DNA from: Hondaea fermentalgiana
Taxonomy: Eukaryota > Sar > Bigyra > Thraustochytrida > Thraustochytriidae
Assembly (NCBI GenBank): GCA_014084085.1
Contig: NPFB01000018.1
Location: 59,797-123,796 of the forward strand
Reading direction: 5' to 3'
DNA: 64,000 nucleotides
Position numbers and translations under genes: made by a program. The stretch's first letter is position 1. Each line of letters opens with the position of its first letter. The notes under the pieces were generated by a model. That model worked only from the letters and a program-made list of their open reading frames with translations, did not search any database and was not told where the DNA came from. Positions 48,201 to 56,222 of this stretch are shown one piece after another.

Positions 48201-48884
48201 ATTATTATTTCCTTTTTTTATGTTCCATTTTATGTTTGAATTTTTTTTTCTTTGGATGTTATAATTTCTGATTTGGGTGAGGCTGTTCTTTCGGCTGCTC
48301 CCGGACTCGCTTCCTTCCCAGCTTCCTGCCTGCGGAGCGGCCGGCTGCCGCCGCAGGAGAACGAGGCCGCGGCAAGGCGGGAGCTATGCCGCGCTCGGCC
48401 TCGTCGTCCTCGCTCGCCGTGGCGCGACGTCCTTCCTCCCTTCCTTCCTTCCTTCCATCGTTCGATCGTTCGGTCGGTCGTTCGGTCGATCGGTCGATCC
48501 TCCGTTCATTAGCCAGACAAGGCAGCCTTTCTTTCTGCCGTCGTTCCGCGGAAGGGGGACGTGGCGCGTGCGTCCAGTGCGAGTCCATTCTCGCGGCTGC
48601 TGCTTGACGCTATACTAGTATGCAGCTAGATAGAGGCCCTGGCCGGTGTTCATTCCCTCCATTTCCCACTTCTCTCCCTCCTCGCTCCAGGGCCCGCCAT
48701 GGATGGCATGCATAGAGCAAGCATAGGTGCCTTCTTTCAACCAAGCGAAAGGAAGGCAGGAGGGAAAGAAAGAACGATCGACGGAAGAAAAAAAAAAAAG
48801 AAAGAAAAGAAAAAAAGGAAGTGAAGGCGAGTGAATCCAGCCAGCCAGCCTCGCCTCGGAGCCAGCCAGCCGGCCAGCCAGTCT

Positions 48885-48917
48885 GAGCGAGCGAGCGAGC
48901 GAGCGAGCGAGCGAGAG
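48885..48917. repeat. (GCGA)n tetranucleotide array
   Basis: About eight GCGA units lie in the leader region upstream of the secreted-protein gene at 49062. The same tetranucleotide recurs at 17420-17450, 28850 and 37450. Confidence 0.8.
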
Positions 48918-49061
48918 ACGCAAACCTGCAAGCAAGCAAACCCGAAACACGGATTGCAAACAAACAAGCAACCAAGCAACGAGCAGCAGCAGCAGCAGCA
49001 GCAGCCAGCCCCGTCGTCCGTCGTACGCTCGCGCGCGCGACTTGTAAAGAAGAGAAGAAAG

Positions 49062-50168
49062 ATGCAGATGTCTATCAAGGTCGCGGTCACTGTGCTGGCG
49101 CTCGCCCTCGTCAAGGAGGGCTCCGCCTTCACGATCGAGAACCCGACGTCCACGGACGCCTACACCTCGTACACGGCGCAGGAGCCCATCTCCGGTACGA
49201 CCGTCTACGTGGCCAGCGGTGGCCCCTCCGGACTTGAGAGCGGCAACTGCACCTTTTCCACCGGCACCGAGGATGAGTGGAACATCAAGGAGAGGGGCGG
49301 CGACACAACCACCGTGAACGGCTGCACCGACGTTGTGAAGAAATCTAACAGCGCGAATAGCCTTCCCCGCAAGTACTCTGCCAGCGGCAACGCACCCTCT
49401 GCCTTCGATTCGACCGATCAGTGGTGCTTCATTGGTGAGGTCAACGACGGAGGCTCCAGCGCCGCCAATGCCGGCGTTGCTAACTACAACGCCAAGGACG
49501 GTCAGAACGACAAGTGGACCGAATGGGCCTACTGCGCTGAGGAAACCACCGACGAAGTCTACCAATACACGAGTCTCAAGGGCTTCAGCAAGAACGAGTC
49601 CAAGAACGTTGATGGCTACCCTTGCGCCGGCACCTGGAACTACAATACCAACGACGGTGATCCGGTCGCCGTGACCAGCAACTGCCTTCCCTTCGACGAG
49701 TACCCGCCGTACACCGACGGTCTCGACTTCTCCGACGTTCCCGAGGAACAGCAGGCCTACTGGTGCTACCTCGAGCCCGGTGATGGCTCGCGCGGCTACA
49801 ACCCGGAGCAGGTCGATTCCGAGGGCAACCCCACCGATAAGGTCTACTCCTGGGGCTTTTGCCAGGATTCCGAGGACCCCTACACGGACTCGAGCTCTTC
49901 GGATACGGCGGCCCCCACGGCTTCCCCGACCGAGAGCCCCACCGAGGAGTCCTCGACCGAGGCGCCGACCTCTGAGTCGGGTAACTCCACCGAGACGGGC
50001 AACTCCACCTCCACCGAGGCACCGACCCAGGCCCCCGAGACCGATTCCGGCACCTCGGCGCCCACACCTGACGATGAGGAGGGTTCCAGTGGCGAGGCAC
50101 CTTCGGCCGCGACTGGTCTCAGTGTCTCCATGCTTCTCGCCACTGCTGCGGTTGCGCGTGCCCTTTAG
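49062..50168 (+). CDS. Secreted, probably GPI-anchored protein with two four-Cys modules (paralogue 1)
   Basis: The product is 368 residues. A signal peptide (MQMSIKVAVTVLALALVKEGSA) is cleaved before FTIENPTS. The ectodomain holds two tandem copies of one module. Unit 1 is NC-TF...GC-TD...QWCFIGEVNDG...WTEWAYC. Unit 2 is PC-AGTWNY...NC-LPF...YWCYLEPGDGS...VYSWGFC. Each has four cysteines, with WC as the third and W-[AG]-[YF]-C as the fourth, like an expanded fibronectin-II or kringle pattern. A Ser/Thr/Pro stalk with PTxxPT repeats and NST sequons follows. The C-terminus is short and hydrophobic (LSVSMLLATAAVARAL), as in GPI-anchor signals. Function is unknown; a cell-surface or wall protein is likely. 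The ATG at 49062 is used; another ATG lies 6 bases on. Codons are strongly GC-ending, unlike paralogue 2. Confidence 0.85.
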   Translation: MQMSIKVAVTVLALALVKEGSAFTIENPTSTDAYTSYTAQEPISGTTVYVASGGPSGLESGNCTFSTGTEDEWNIKERGGDTTTVNGCTDVVKKSNSANSLPRKYSASGNAPSAFDSTDQWCFIGEVNDGGSSAANAGVANYNAKDGQNDKWTEWAYCAEETTDEVYQYTSLKGFSKNESKNVDGYPCAGTWNYNTNDGDPVAVTSNCLPFDEYPPYTDGLDFSDVPEEQQAYWCYLEPGDGSRGYNPEQVDSEGNPTDKVYSWGFCQDSEDPYTDSSSSDTAAPTASPTESPTEESSTEAPTSESGNSTETGNSTSTEAPTQAPETDSGTSAPTPDDEEGSSGEAPSAATGLSVSMLLATAAVARAL

Positions 50169-50664
50169 AACGGGTTTGTAGCCATGACCTGATGATCTTC
50201 TCAACGAACGATCATCTGATTGATTCCCGCTTACGGTGATGAAAAGATATGTTTGTTTTCGCTCGCTCTCTTGTTCTCTCTCTCACACACACAACTTTGG
50301 CCTTTGAGCGCTGTATAGTAACAACTTTCACAAGTGCATCTAGACCTACCTTGATTGGTAGTAAAACGCGTAGAGATTTTTCTGCATTTCATTCACATTT
50401 ACAACATCCTAAACATCAGCATCATCTCCGCAAAGCAACGCGTTGTCTGTCTTGATTTAACCCGGTCGGTCACCATATTTTGGATTACATTTCTCATAGA
50501 TGGGTGGTGAGACGTGTTTCTATTGGCAATCGAAAAGCTCATTTAGTTTGTGAAGTTAGCTGTTTGTTCTTCTCTGTGTATGTACCTCTTTGATCTCTGT
50601 AACTGCGACTTAATTTTGCTCCAAGATGCTGCTGGGTTGGTAAAAAAGAGCCTCGAGATAAACC
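50169..50664. other. Convergent 3' spacer
   Basis: The 496 AT-richer bases between convergent stops include CTCTCTCACACACACA near 50276. No gene is seen. Confidence 0.5.
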
Positions 50665-51687
50665 CTATCGATACCTCGAGCTCCCTCCAGCACTGTAAGA
50701 TGGCGAGACGTGAGACGTTGGCTCCGAAGTCCTCGAAAAACTGGAAACAGCCGCAAAAGCAGCAGCCAAAGACAGACAAACCGCCGCTGCGCCGAGTGTC
50801 AGTCGGGCACGGGAAGAAAAGGGGCTCGCCGTGGCTGACACAGGAAGCAATCGCGGCCGAGAGGGCGATGCATCCATCTCAAGCGGTGCCACCTGCAACG
50901 AGAGAACATATTCGCCATCTGCAATGCCGGAGTGAAAATTGCAACTCTCTGTAATGGTGCTCCGGGGTCGAATCGACGTTGTTGCATCGCGACATCCTGG
51001 CTCGAGACCAAAGAATACAGAATGATTCGGCATTAACGGGCCGCTCTCCTCGCGGTCCACCGACGGGAGGTCCACGAGCAAATGCCTCACGCCCAGCGAA
51101 AGCATGTACTCCATCGCCCCTCCCGTGAAATATGGAGGGTTCGTGTTGGTAAATTTACGAGCACGGTGAAACTCGCGGCTGTACGAGGCCCCCAGAGCAC
51201 GCACGCACAGCGCATCGAGCTGGCGTTCTCCGCTAAACTTGTTCAAGTGCTTGCGAACCGCAGCTTCCAGCATATCGCGTGTAATTAGACGATCGCCCTC
51301 CTCCTGCTGCGCATATTCCAGATCGTCCATCCTCGCCGCTCGCGGTCGCACAGTTACCAGCACAGCCGACGCCAGTGTCGGGATCGCGCACGAGGTCACG
51401 AACACGCGTTGCTCCGAAATGTGGCCCACACACTCTGTATGGGTTCCACACCCATGCGCGCAAAATGTCACCTCATGACAATTCACCGACGCACCTTCCC
51501 GGACATCCAGTTCCACATCTCCGAACCGCACGGGCTGTGCACACGCTTCAGGCAAGCCAAAAGCTTCCATCTGATCCTTTGCATTCGTGTAAGGGCTCAC
51601 CGGGTGGCATGCGTCCAGCCACGCGCTCGCTGTTCCACCCGCGCTTGGCTCTTCACAACCAACACGAACGAGAACATTGTCACCCAT
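50665..51687 (-). CDS. Cyclase/kynurenine-formamidase-like family hydrolase with C-terminal membrane anchor
   Basis: The product is 340 residues. Residues 1-270 resemble the cyclase family (PF04199 type). The metal-binding motif reads HGCGTHTECVGH (His78, His83, Glu85), a variant of HxGTHxD with Glu in place of Asp. A later NPPYFTGGAMEYMLSLGVRHLLVDLPSVDRE block matches the second conserved region with the GGAxEYxxxLG signature. Family members include metal-dependent arylformamidases that hydrolyse N-formylkynurenine, and others of unknown substrate. Residues about 296-317 are a hydrophobic helix (LGAAAVCLSLAAAFAAVSSF), followed by a short polar tail, so the enzyme is probably tail-anchored with the catalytic domain in the cytosol. 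The ATG at 51687 is the first in frame, with no signal peptide. Confidence 0.8.
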   Translation of the reverse strand: MGDNVLVRVGCEEPSAGGTASAWLDACHPVSPYTNAKDQMEAFGLPEACAQPVRFGDVELDVREGASVNCHEVTFCAHGCGTHTECVGHISEQRVFVTSCAIPTLASAVLVTVRPRAARMDDLEYAQQEEGDRLITRDMLEAAVRKHLNKFSGERQLDALCVRALGASYSREFHRARKFTNTNPPYFTGGAMEYMLSLGVRHLLVDLPSVDREESGPLMPNHSVFFGLEPGCRDATTSIRPRSTITESCNFHSGIADGEYVLSLQVAPLEMDASPSRPRLLPVSATASPFSSRARLTLGAAAVCLSLAAAFAAVSSFSRTSEPTSHVSPSYSAGGSSRYR

Positions 51688-52383
51688 CTCGAACGAAGCA
51701 ACACCTTAGTCAGTCGTCCGTTGCTCTTGCTGATTTGGAGTACCGCCTCGATCCCGTCGTGAGTTACAAGGTCTTGGGCAAGCGGCGGCGAAAAAACAGG
51801 CAATCACAATGGGTCGACGAATGAGCAAAAGCTTTTGTGCGCGCCCTTCTCGCGCACCTCGCAACCAACGCGCGTCTTGCACAAGACTCGCTTGCTTCCT
51901 GTGTAGCTCCACTTGGTCCCGCTTGGCTTCGCTTCGCTTGCCTTGACTGCGCCTTCACACGAAACCCGCTTCGTCGCCCAATCAATTCAAGCCCGCCACT
52001 GCAGACAAGTTTGAAGCACGCGAGCGGCAGAACTCGAGAAAGACAAGGCACCCGGAGGCAACGCAGCGTAGCGTGCTCTACGCGAACGGACCACGACAGC
52101 GAGACGCGCTGCGACGCGGTCAGCCAGGCAGATTGCGGGAATGCTTTCGCTCCTTCTGTCACCAAAAGACCACGTTGATGAGAAATGGAATGGTGCGGCA
52201 AGTACGAGAGATAGAGATTTCGAGTGCCCGCACTTGCGCGCCCAATCAGAAATTGGGTGCCCGCACGCCAGTTGTGCGCGAAGACGGGCTGCAAAACCTG
52301 CTCGCTGCCCTGGGGCGACCGCGGCACGAGCGGAAAGACGACCCGACTTGCGCAAACAACGCCGCCCTCGCAAGACGAGCGAG
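51688..52383. other. Divergent intergenic region, cyclase/SH3 gene
   Basis: The 696 bases lie between divergent starts. The frame of the SH3 gene is open upstream to about 52141 but is Arg/Ala-rich and lacks domain features, so it is treated as leader. TTGGCTTCGCTTCGCTTGCC short repeats occur near 51922. Confidence 0.5.
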
Positions 52384-53322
52384 ATGGCCCCTCTGTACAA
52401 GGTGCGCTACACCTTTCGCGCAGAAGATGAGGGCGAACTAGCGGTGAGCAAGGGCGACCTTGTCAAGCTGGTGATCCCGTCGCGCCTGAGCGCGGCTGCG
52501 GACGAGGTCACTGCTGAAGAGGTTTCCAAGGACGGCTGGACGCTCGTCGAGACCCTCGCGCAACCTGTGCGCAAGGGTTATGTTCCCACAAACTACATTG
52601 TCAGGAGCGAAGAAAACGCAGCGACCGCTCGCGAGTCGCCAAGCCGCAACGAGAGAAACACCCTCTCTGCCGCAAGACCTCGCACTGCAGGCTCGGACCG
52701 CGGGGAAAATTTAACGAGCCGTATGGGATCCCCTCGCGAGAGCTCCCCCACCGAGAGCTCGCGGGTTGGACCCATTCGAAGGCTTTCTGATCCGCGCCTG
52801 CCGCAGCATTTGCTCGAGACCCTCGAGGCCTCGGATGCCACCATCGATCTCGGCGCTGCGGCAGGGCGCTACGGCTCACAACACGCAGCGGGGATGCAGC
52901 CCCAGGCAGCTCCCAGCCCTGCACCCGCTGCACCTCGGAACGCATCATCCTACGAGCCTCAATATCAGCAGCCTCACCAACTTCAACCCTATCAGCCACC
53001 GCCAACGGACGCCGGCACGGGCGCTGGCGTCGATCTCACGCAGCTCTTTGCGGACCATGACGCCTGGCACGACAAGGTTATCCGCGAGCGAGAAGATGAA
53101 TTCGCTGCCTTTGAAAACTCGCTCGACCACGTCTCTTCTGCTCTCGGTCAAGTCCAGGAGAAAAACCAAAATGTCATTTCCAAGGTACTCAGTGTAGAAG
53201 CTCAGGTCGAAGCGCTCAAGAATCAACTCAAGCAGCAGATTCAAGCCGACCGCAAGTCCCTATCGGAGCGTTTCTCCTCTCCGTATGAATCACAGAATGG
53301 AGACGGCATCGCAGGGTTTTGA
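52384..53322 (+). CDS. SH3-domain adaptor-like protein with C-terminal coiled coil
   Basis: The product is 312 residues from the ATG at 52384; an in-frame ATG exists at 52141 but the added 81 residues are Arg-rich and unlike protein sequence. Residues 1-75 form one SH3 domain: LYKVRYTFRAEDEGELAVSKGD (ALYDF and acidic RT-loop equivalents), DGWTLVE and GYVPTNYIV (the PxNY motif). SH3 domains bind Pro-rich ligands. The middle is disordered, with RxxS motifs and a Gln/Pro-rich run. Residues about 220-300 form a coiled coil (EREDEFAAFENSLDHVSSALG, VLSVEAQVEALKNQLKQQI). It probably works as a cytosolic scaffold. Partners are unknown; the Pro-rich protein at 30778-32592 has SH3-ligand-like motifs, but no link is shown. 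Confidence 0.8.
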   Translation: MAPLYKVRYTFRAEDEGELAVSKGDLVKLVIPSRLSAAADEVTAEEVSKDGWTLVETLAQPVRKGYVPTNYIVRSEENAATARESPSRNERNTLSAARPRTAGSDRGENLTSRMGSPRESSPTESSRVGPIRRLSDPRLPQHLLETLEASDATIDLGAAAGRYGSQHAAGMQPQAAPSPAPAAPRNASSYEPQYQQPHQLQPYQPPPTDAGTGAGVDLTQLFADHDAWHDKVIREREDEFAAFENSLDHVSSALGQVQEKNQNVISKVLSVEAQVEALKNQLKQQIQADRKSLSERFSSPYESQNGDGIAGF

Positions 53323-54391
53323 AAATATTCTAAAAAAAGCAAGCTTCTTTTCCACTTGTGAATTTCATCGATTCCACATCGTACGCATGAGGCACCGTCA
53401 TCTTTTGCGCAGGGAAAGGTGAATTATACAGATAGAGCGTCATGGAACTGAGATCTTCTCGCCCTTCCTTTCCTTTCTCAACTCTTACTAAACGCAAGTC
53501 GTCCCTCGTTTGCCATCCATGACCTTTTACTCACGAGCCAGAAAATGCCCAAACATCGTTGTCCATTGGACTTGCAGTTAGGCCTTGCATCGTGATGTTG
53601 CGTGGCCAAAGCCTAACGCTTTCAGAGATCGAATCGGCCATGCTGAATTTGAATTTCGACGTCGGTCAACACCAGGGCTACCAAGCTTTTACTTTTTTTT
53701 TTCTTTCAGTTCTCTTGCATGCGGGTCACTGAGTTTGTTCTTTTCCGATATCAATCAGCTGGGTGCCCATATGCCACTAGCTATCTATCCTCGAACACGT
53801 CGCCTCTCTCTGGCAAAAGAGGACGATGAATTGCCTCTGCTGTGCTCATGACCCCCGGACGGCGTGAGGGTCCAAGTCCTTTTTTTTCTTTCTTCTGCGT
53901 GTCCAAGCGATAGGCCTAAGGTTTCCGCTAGACGGACCATGGGAAAAAGGGGGGAGGGCATTTCAAATTATTATTTTCAATACAGTCAAGATGGCGGCAA
54001 CTTGACTGAGAGAGAAAGGAAGACGAAGCGGAGCGGAGCACGGTCAGGTCAGCGTAGGCTGGCTCCATTGCTTGACAACCAGGAGCGCAAAAGACCAGAC
54101 CGTCAACGAGGCGAAGTGAGCGCTGTCGATCGATCAAGCTCGCAAGCAGGCGAGCACTTAGGCGGGCGTGCTAGCGAGCTTGCTTGCTCGCGCGCAAGAC
54201 AGAGAGAGCGCGCACGATACGCGAGCGAGCGAGCGCAGTTTCTTGTCCAGTCTGAATGCTCTCGAGCAAACGTGGTCAGGTGAACGCTTGAGCGCCAGAA
54301 AGAAGTCAACCTCAATCCCTGCTTCTCCATCTCACGCTCTCTCTCGTCGGCAGCAAGACAGCCTCTGGTCGTCAAGAGCGCCCATAATACC
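53323..54391. other. 1.07-kb intergenic region upstream of paralogue 2
   Basis: The region holds the SH3 gene 3' end and the promoter/leader of the second secreted-protein gene. T-rich runs occur at 53690-53706 and 53880-53892. An 88-codon open frame at 53585-53851 has no family features. No gene is called. Confidence 0.5.
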
Positions 54392-55507
54392 ATGAAGATG
54401 CAAGCAGCGGTTGCCTTCGCTGCAACTCTTGTACTTGCCAGCGTGCACGAGAGTGACGCTTTCACAATTGACGACCCGACCTCTGATACCTTATGGACCA
54501 ACTATACCCCGCAAGAGCCGCTCGTTCAAGGCTCCATCGTTGCCAGCGGAGGCCCCAGTGAACTTGCCAGCGGCAATTGTACATTTGATGAAGGAACGCT
54601 TCTACAGTGGACAGTAAAAAAGTCCGACGCGACAAGCGAAGACGTTTATGGCTGCATCGATGTTGACCACTCAGGCACCTCAGAAGATTCGTGGCTACCG
54701 AGGAGCGAATCGTATCCATACGACACTGCGTACAATCCCACAGCCTTCAACTCCACTGCTCAATGGTGCTACATTGGCACAGTCAATGATGGCTCCGACA
54801 ACGCGGATAATGCTGGCTTGGCAAACTACAATGCCAAAGTCGACGATAATGCAGACGGCAAATGGGATGAATGGGCGTATTGCTCCATGTCAGAGTCCGT
54901 CTATCGCTACACGAGCGTCAAAGGCTTTAGCCTCGTCGACGCCAACATGAATATCGCGGGGTACCCATGCGCCGGCACGTGGAACTATAACAATGGCGAT
55001 GACATTCAAGTCGGAGTGACCAACTCTTGCCTACCATTCGCCGACTATCCACCACAAACCGACGGTCTCGATCTTTCTGAAATTCCTGACGCATGGAAAA
55101 AGTACTGGTGCTTTCTTGAGCCCGGGGACGAGTCCGTTGGCTACAATCCGAACAAGATGGACAGCGGGTCGTACAGCGACAAAGTCTATCAGTGGGGATT
55201 TTGTCAAGACAGTGAAGATCCCTACATTGCTGTCCCAACCGCAAAGAGCTCCGTCGCGCCCACTGACTCCACATTGTCGCCCACGCAAGCCCCGGCTGCA
55301 ACTCCCAGCGTGAATCCAGGCGGGACCTCATCGCCGACCCCGGGTGATTCAAAAGAGTCCACCGAGTCTCCCTCCACGAGCTCGCCCACCCCAGACGCGG
55401 AACCAGGCAGCAACGATGCCCCTTCGCCGGCTACGATAACTGCCTTTCCAAGCGTCCTCCTGGCCCTCTTGGCCGGTCTCACTATGCAACACTTTCAAAC
55501 CTGCTAG
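54392..55507 (+). CDS. Secreted, probably GPI-anchored protein with two four-Cys modules (paralogue 2)
   Basis: The product is 371 residues and is colinear with the protein at 49062-50168 from signal peptide to tail. The signal peptide is MKMQAAVAFAATLVLASVHE-SDA, followed by FTIDDPTSD. Unit 1 is NC-TF...GC-ID...QWCYIGTVNDGS...WDEWAYC. Unit 2 is PC-AGTWNY...SC-LPF...YWCFLEPGDES...VYQWGFC. All eight module cysteines are conserved, as are ASGGPS, ANYNAK, YTSVKGFS, GYPCAGTWNY, TDGLD and CQDSEDPY. A Pro/Ser/Thr stalk and a hydrophobic tail (FPSVLLALLAGLTMQHFQ) suggest GPI anchoring. Function is unknown. Codon usage is much less biased than in paralogue 1, suggesting a different expression level. 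Confidence 0.85.
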   Translation: MKMQAAVAFAATLVLASVHESDAFTIDDPTSDTLWTNYTPQEPLVQGSIVASGGPSELASGNCTFDEGTLLQWTVKKSDATSEDVYGCIDVDHSGTSEDSWLPRSESYPYDTAYNPTAFNSTAQWCYIGTVNDGSDNADNAGLANYNAKVDDNADGKWDEWAYCSMSESVYRYTSVKGFSLVDANMNIAGYPCAGTWNYNNGDDIQVGVTNSCLPFADYPPQTDGLDLSEIPDAWKKYWCFLEPGDESVGYNPNKMDSGSYSDKVYQWGFCQDSEDPYIAVPTAKSSVAPTDSTLSPTQAPAATPSVNPGGTSSPTPGDSKESTESPSTSSPTPDAEPGSNDAPSPATITAFPSVLLALLAGLTMQHFQTC

Positions 55508-56222
55508 ATTTTCTTCGAGTGTTTGTGTAGCAGCCCTTGATTCTATGATAGTAACTGTACTGATCTTCCTTTTCCATCCACCCCATGCATCCGCACTCGA
55601 GTCCTCTTCGATTCAATGACTCTTCTTGAACCACTACGAACAAGTACGTAGGCTTACAGTAGGCCTAGCTAGACCTAGGTCAACCTTCAACATCAAGGTT
55701 CTAAAAGTTCTAAAATTTTGACCGTTGGTCTAGGCTCTCACCGCATCTGTACTACGCTCTTATAGTATGCCAACGAAACGAGCACGTTACCACCACATCG
55801 GGGTCCGAGGGTGCATGGGATTGCTCCTTAGAATCAAACATAGTCTTTTGGATGAGCGACAAGACAGGTTGCCCGGTTCCGATTCATCTCGACTTGCGGC
55901 CTCGCGCGCGGACGGGCGTCAGCGCCGTCTTGACGCAACGCGACGAGCCACTGTCGCAAGCTAGACAAGGGCTTCGCGACGCGCGACCAAATACGAAGAG
56001 GAGAAGTCTCTAAAGTCTAAATAGAGAAAAGGCAGCGGAGCTCGAGTCTGGTTGTTTTACCGGCGCGAACGCCGCAACGAACACGCACACGAAAGCGCTC
56101 AAACCCCTCTCCAAACCCCATAACACGCCACCGCCGAACGCGCGTGCTTGCGACAAGACGTAACGTGAATTGGTATCGTTGAACAAGCCCAAATACATAC
56201 AAGAAGTAAAGGGAAATAAACC
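55508..56222. other. Intergenic region with nested inverted repeats
   Basis: The 715 bases contain CTAG-rich palindromes and a possible hairpin at about 55655-55735. A 65-codon open frame at 55767-55964 has no features. The right end is the leader of the EFHC1-like gene, ending in ACC before its ATG. Confidence 0.5.
55660..55735. repeat. Nested inverted repeats (possible hairpin)
   Basis: GACCTAGGTC is a perfect palindrome. The arms GGTCAA and TTGACC lie about 40 bases apart and enclose AACCTT...AAGGTT and a doubled GTTCTAAAA. A CTAGG/CCTAG pair extends the outer arms. It could fold as an RNA or DNA hairpin. Confidence 0.55.

Larger units (their letters stand above)
45163..49061. other. 3.9-kb gene-free, low-complexity region
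   Basis: This is the longest stretch without a supportable gene. It holds a (CTG)n run (45190-45244), GATGATGAT (45484-45497), an A/G-rich AAGAAAAG block (45661-45740) and TTTTTTCTTT patches. Further repeats are CCATCCATC (47288-47325), GGAGGGAGGG (48115-48140), GTTCGGTCGGTCG (48465-48500), (GCGA)n (48885-48917) and (CAG)n (48981-49003). A TATAAA occurs at 46616-46621. Open frames of up to about 265 codons occur on both strands, but they are Arg/Ser/Pro/Ala-rich, overlap each other and show no domain. Non-coding RNA cannot be excluded. Confidence 0.5.

Noticed and set aside
52141..52383. 81-residue N-terminal extension of the SH3 protein from an in-frame ATG
   Set aside because: The sequence is Arg/Ala-rich without features, and the SH3 domain starts directly at the downstream ATG.
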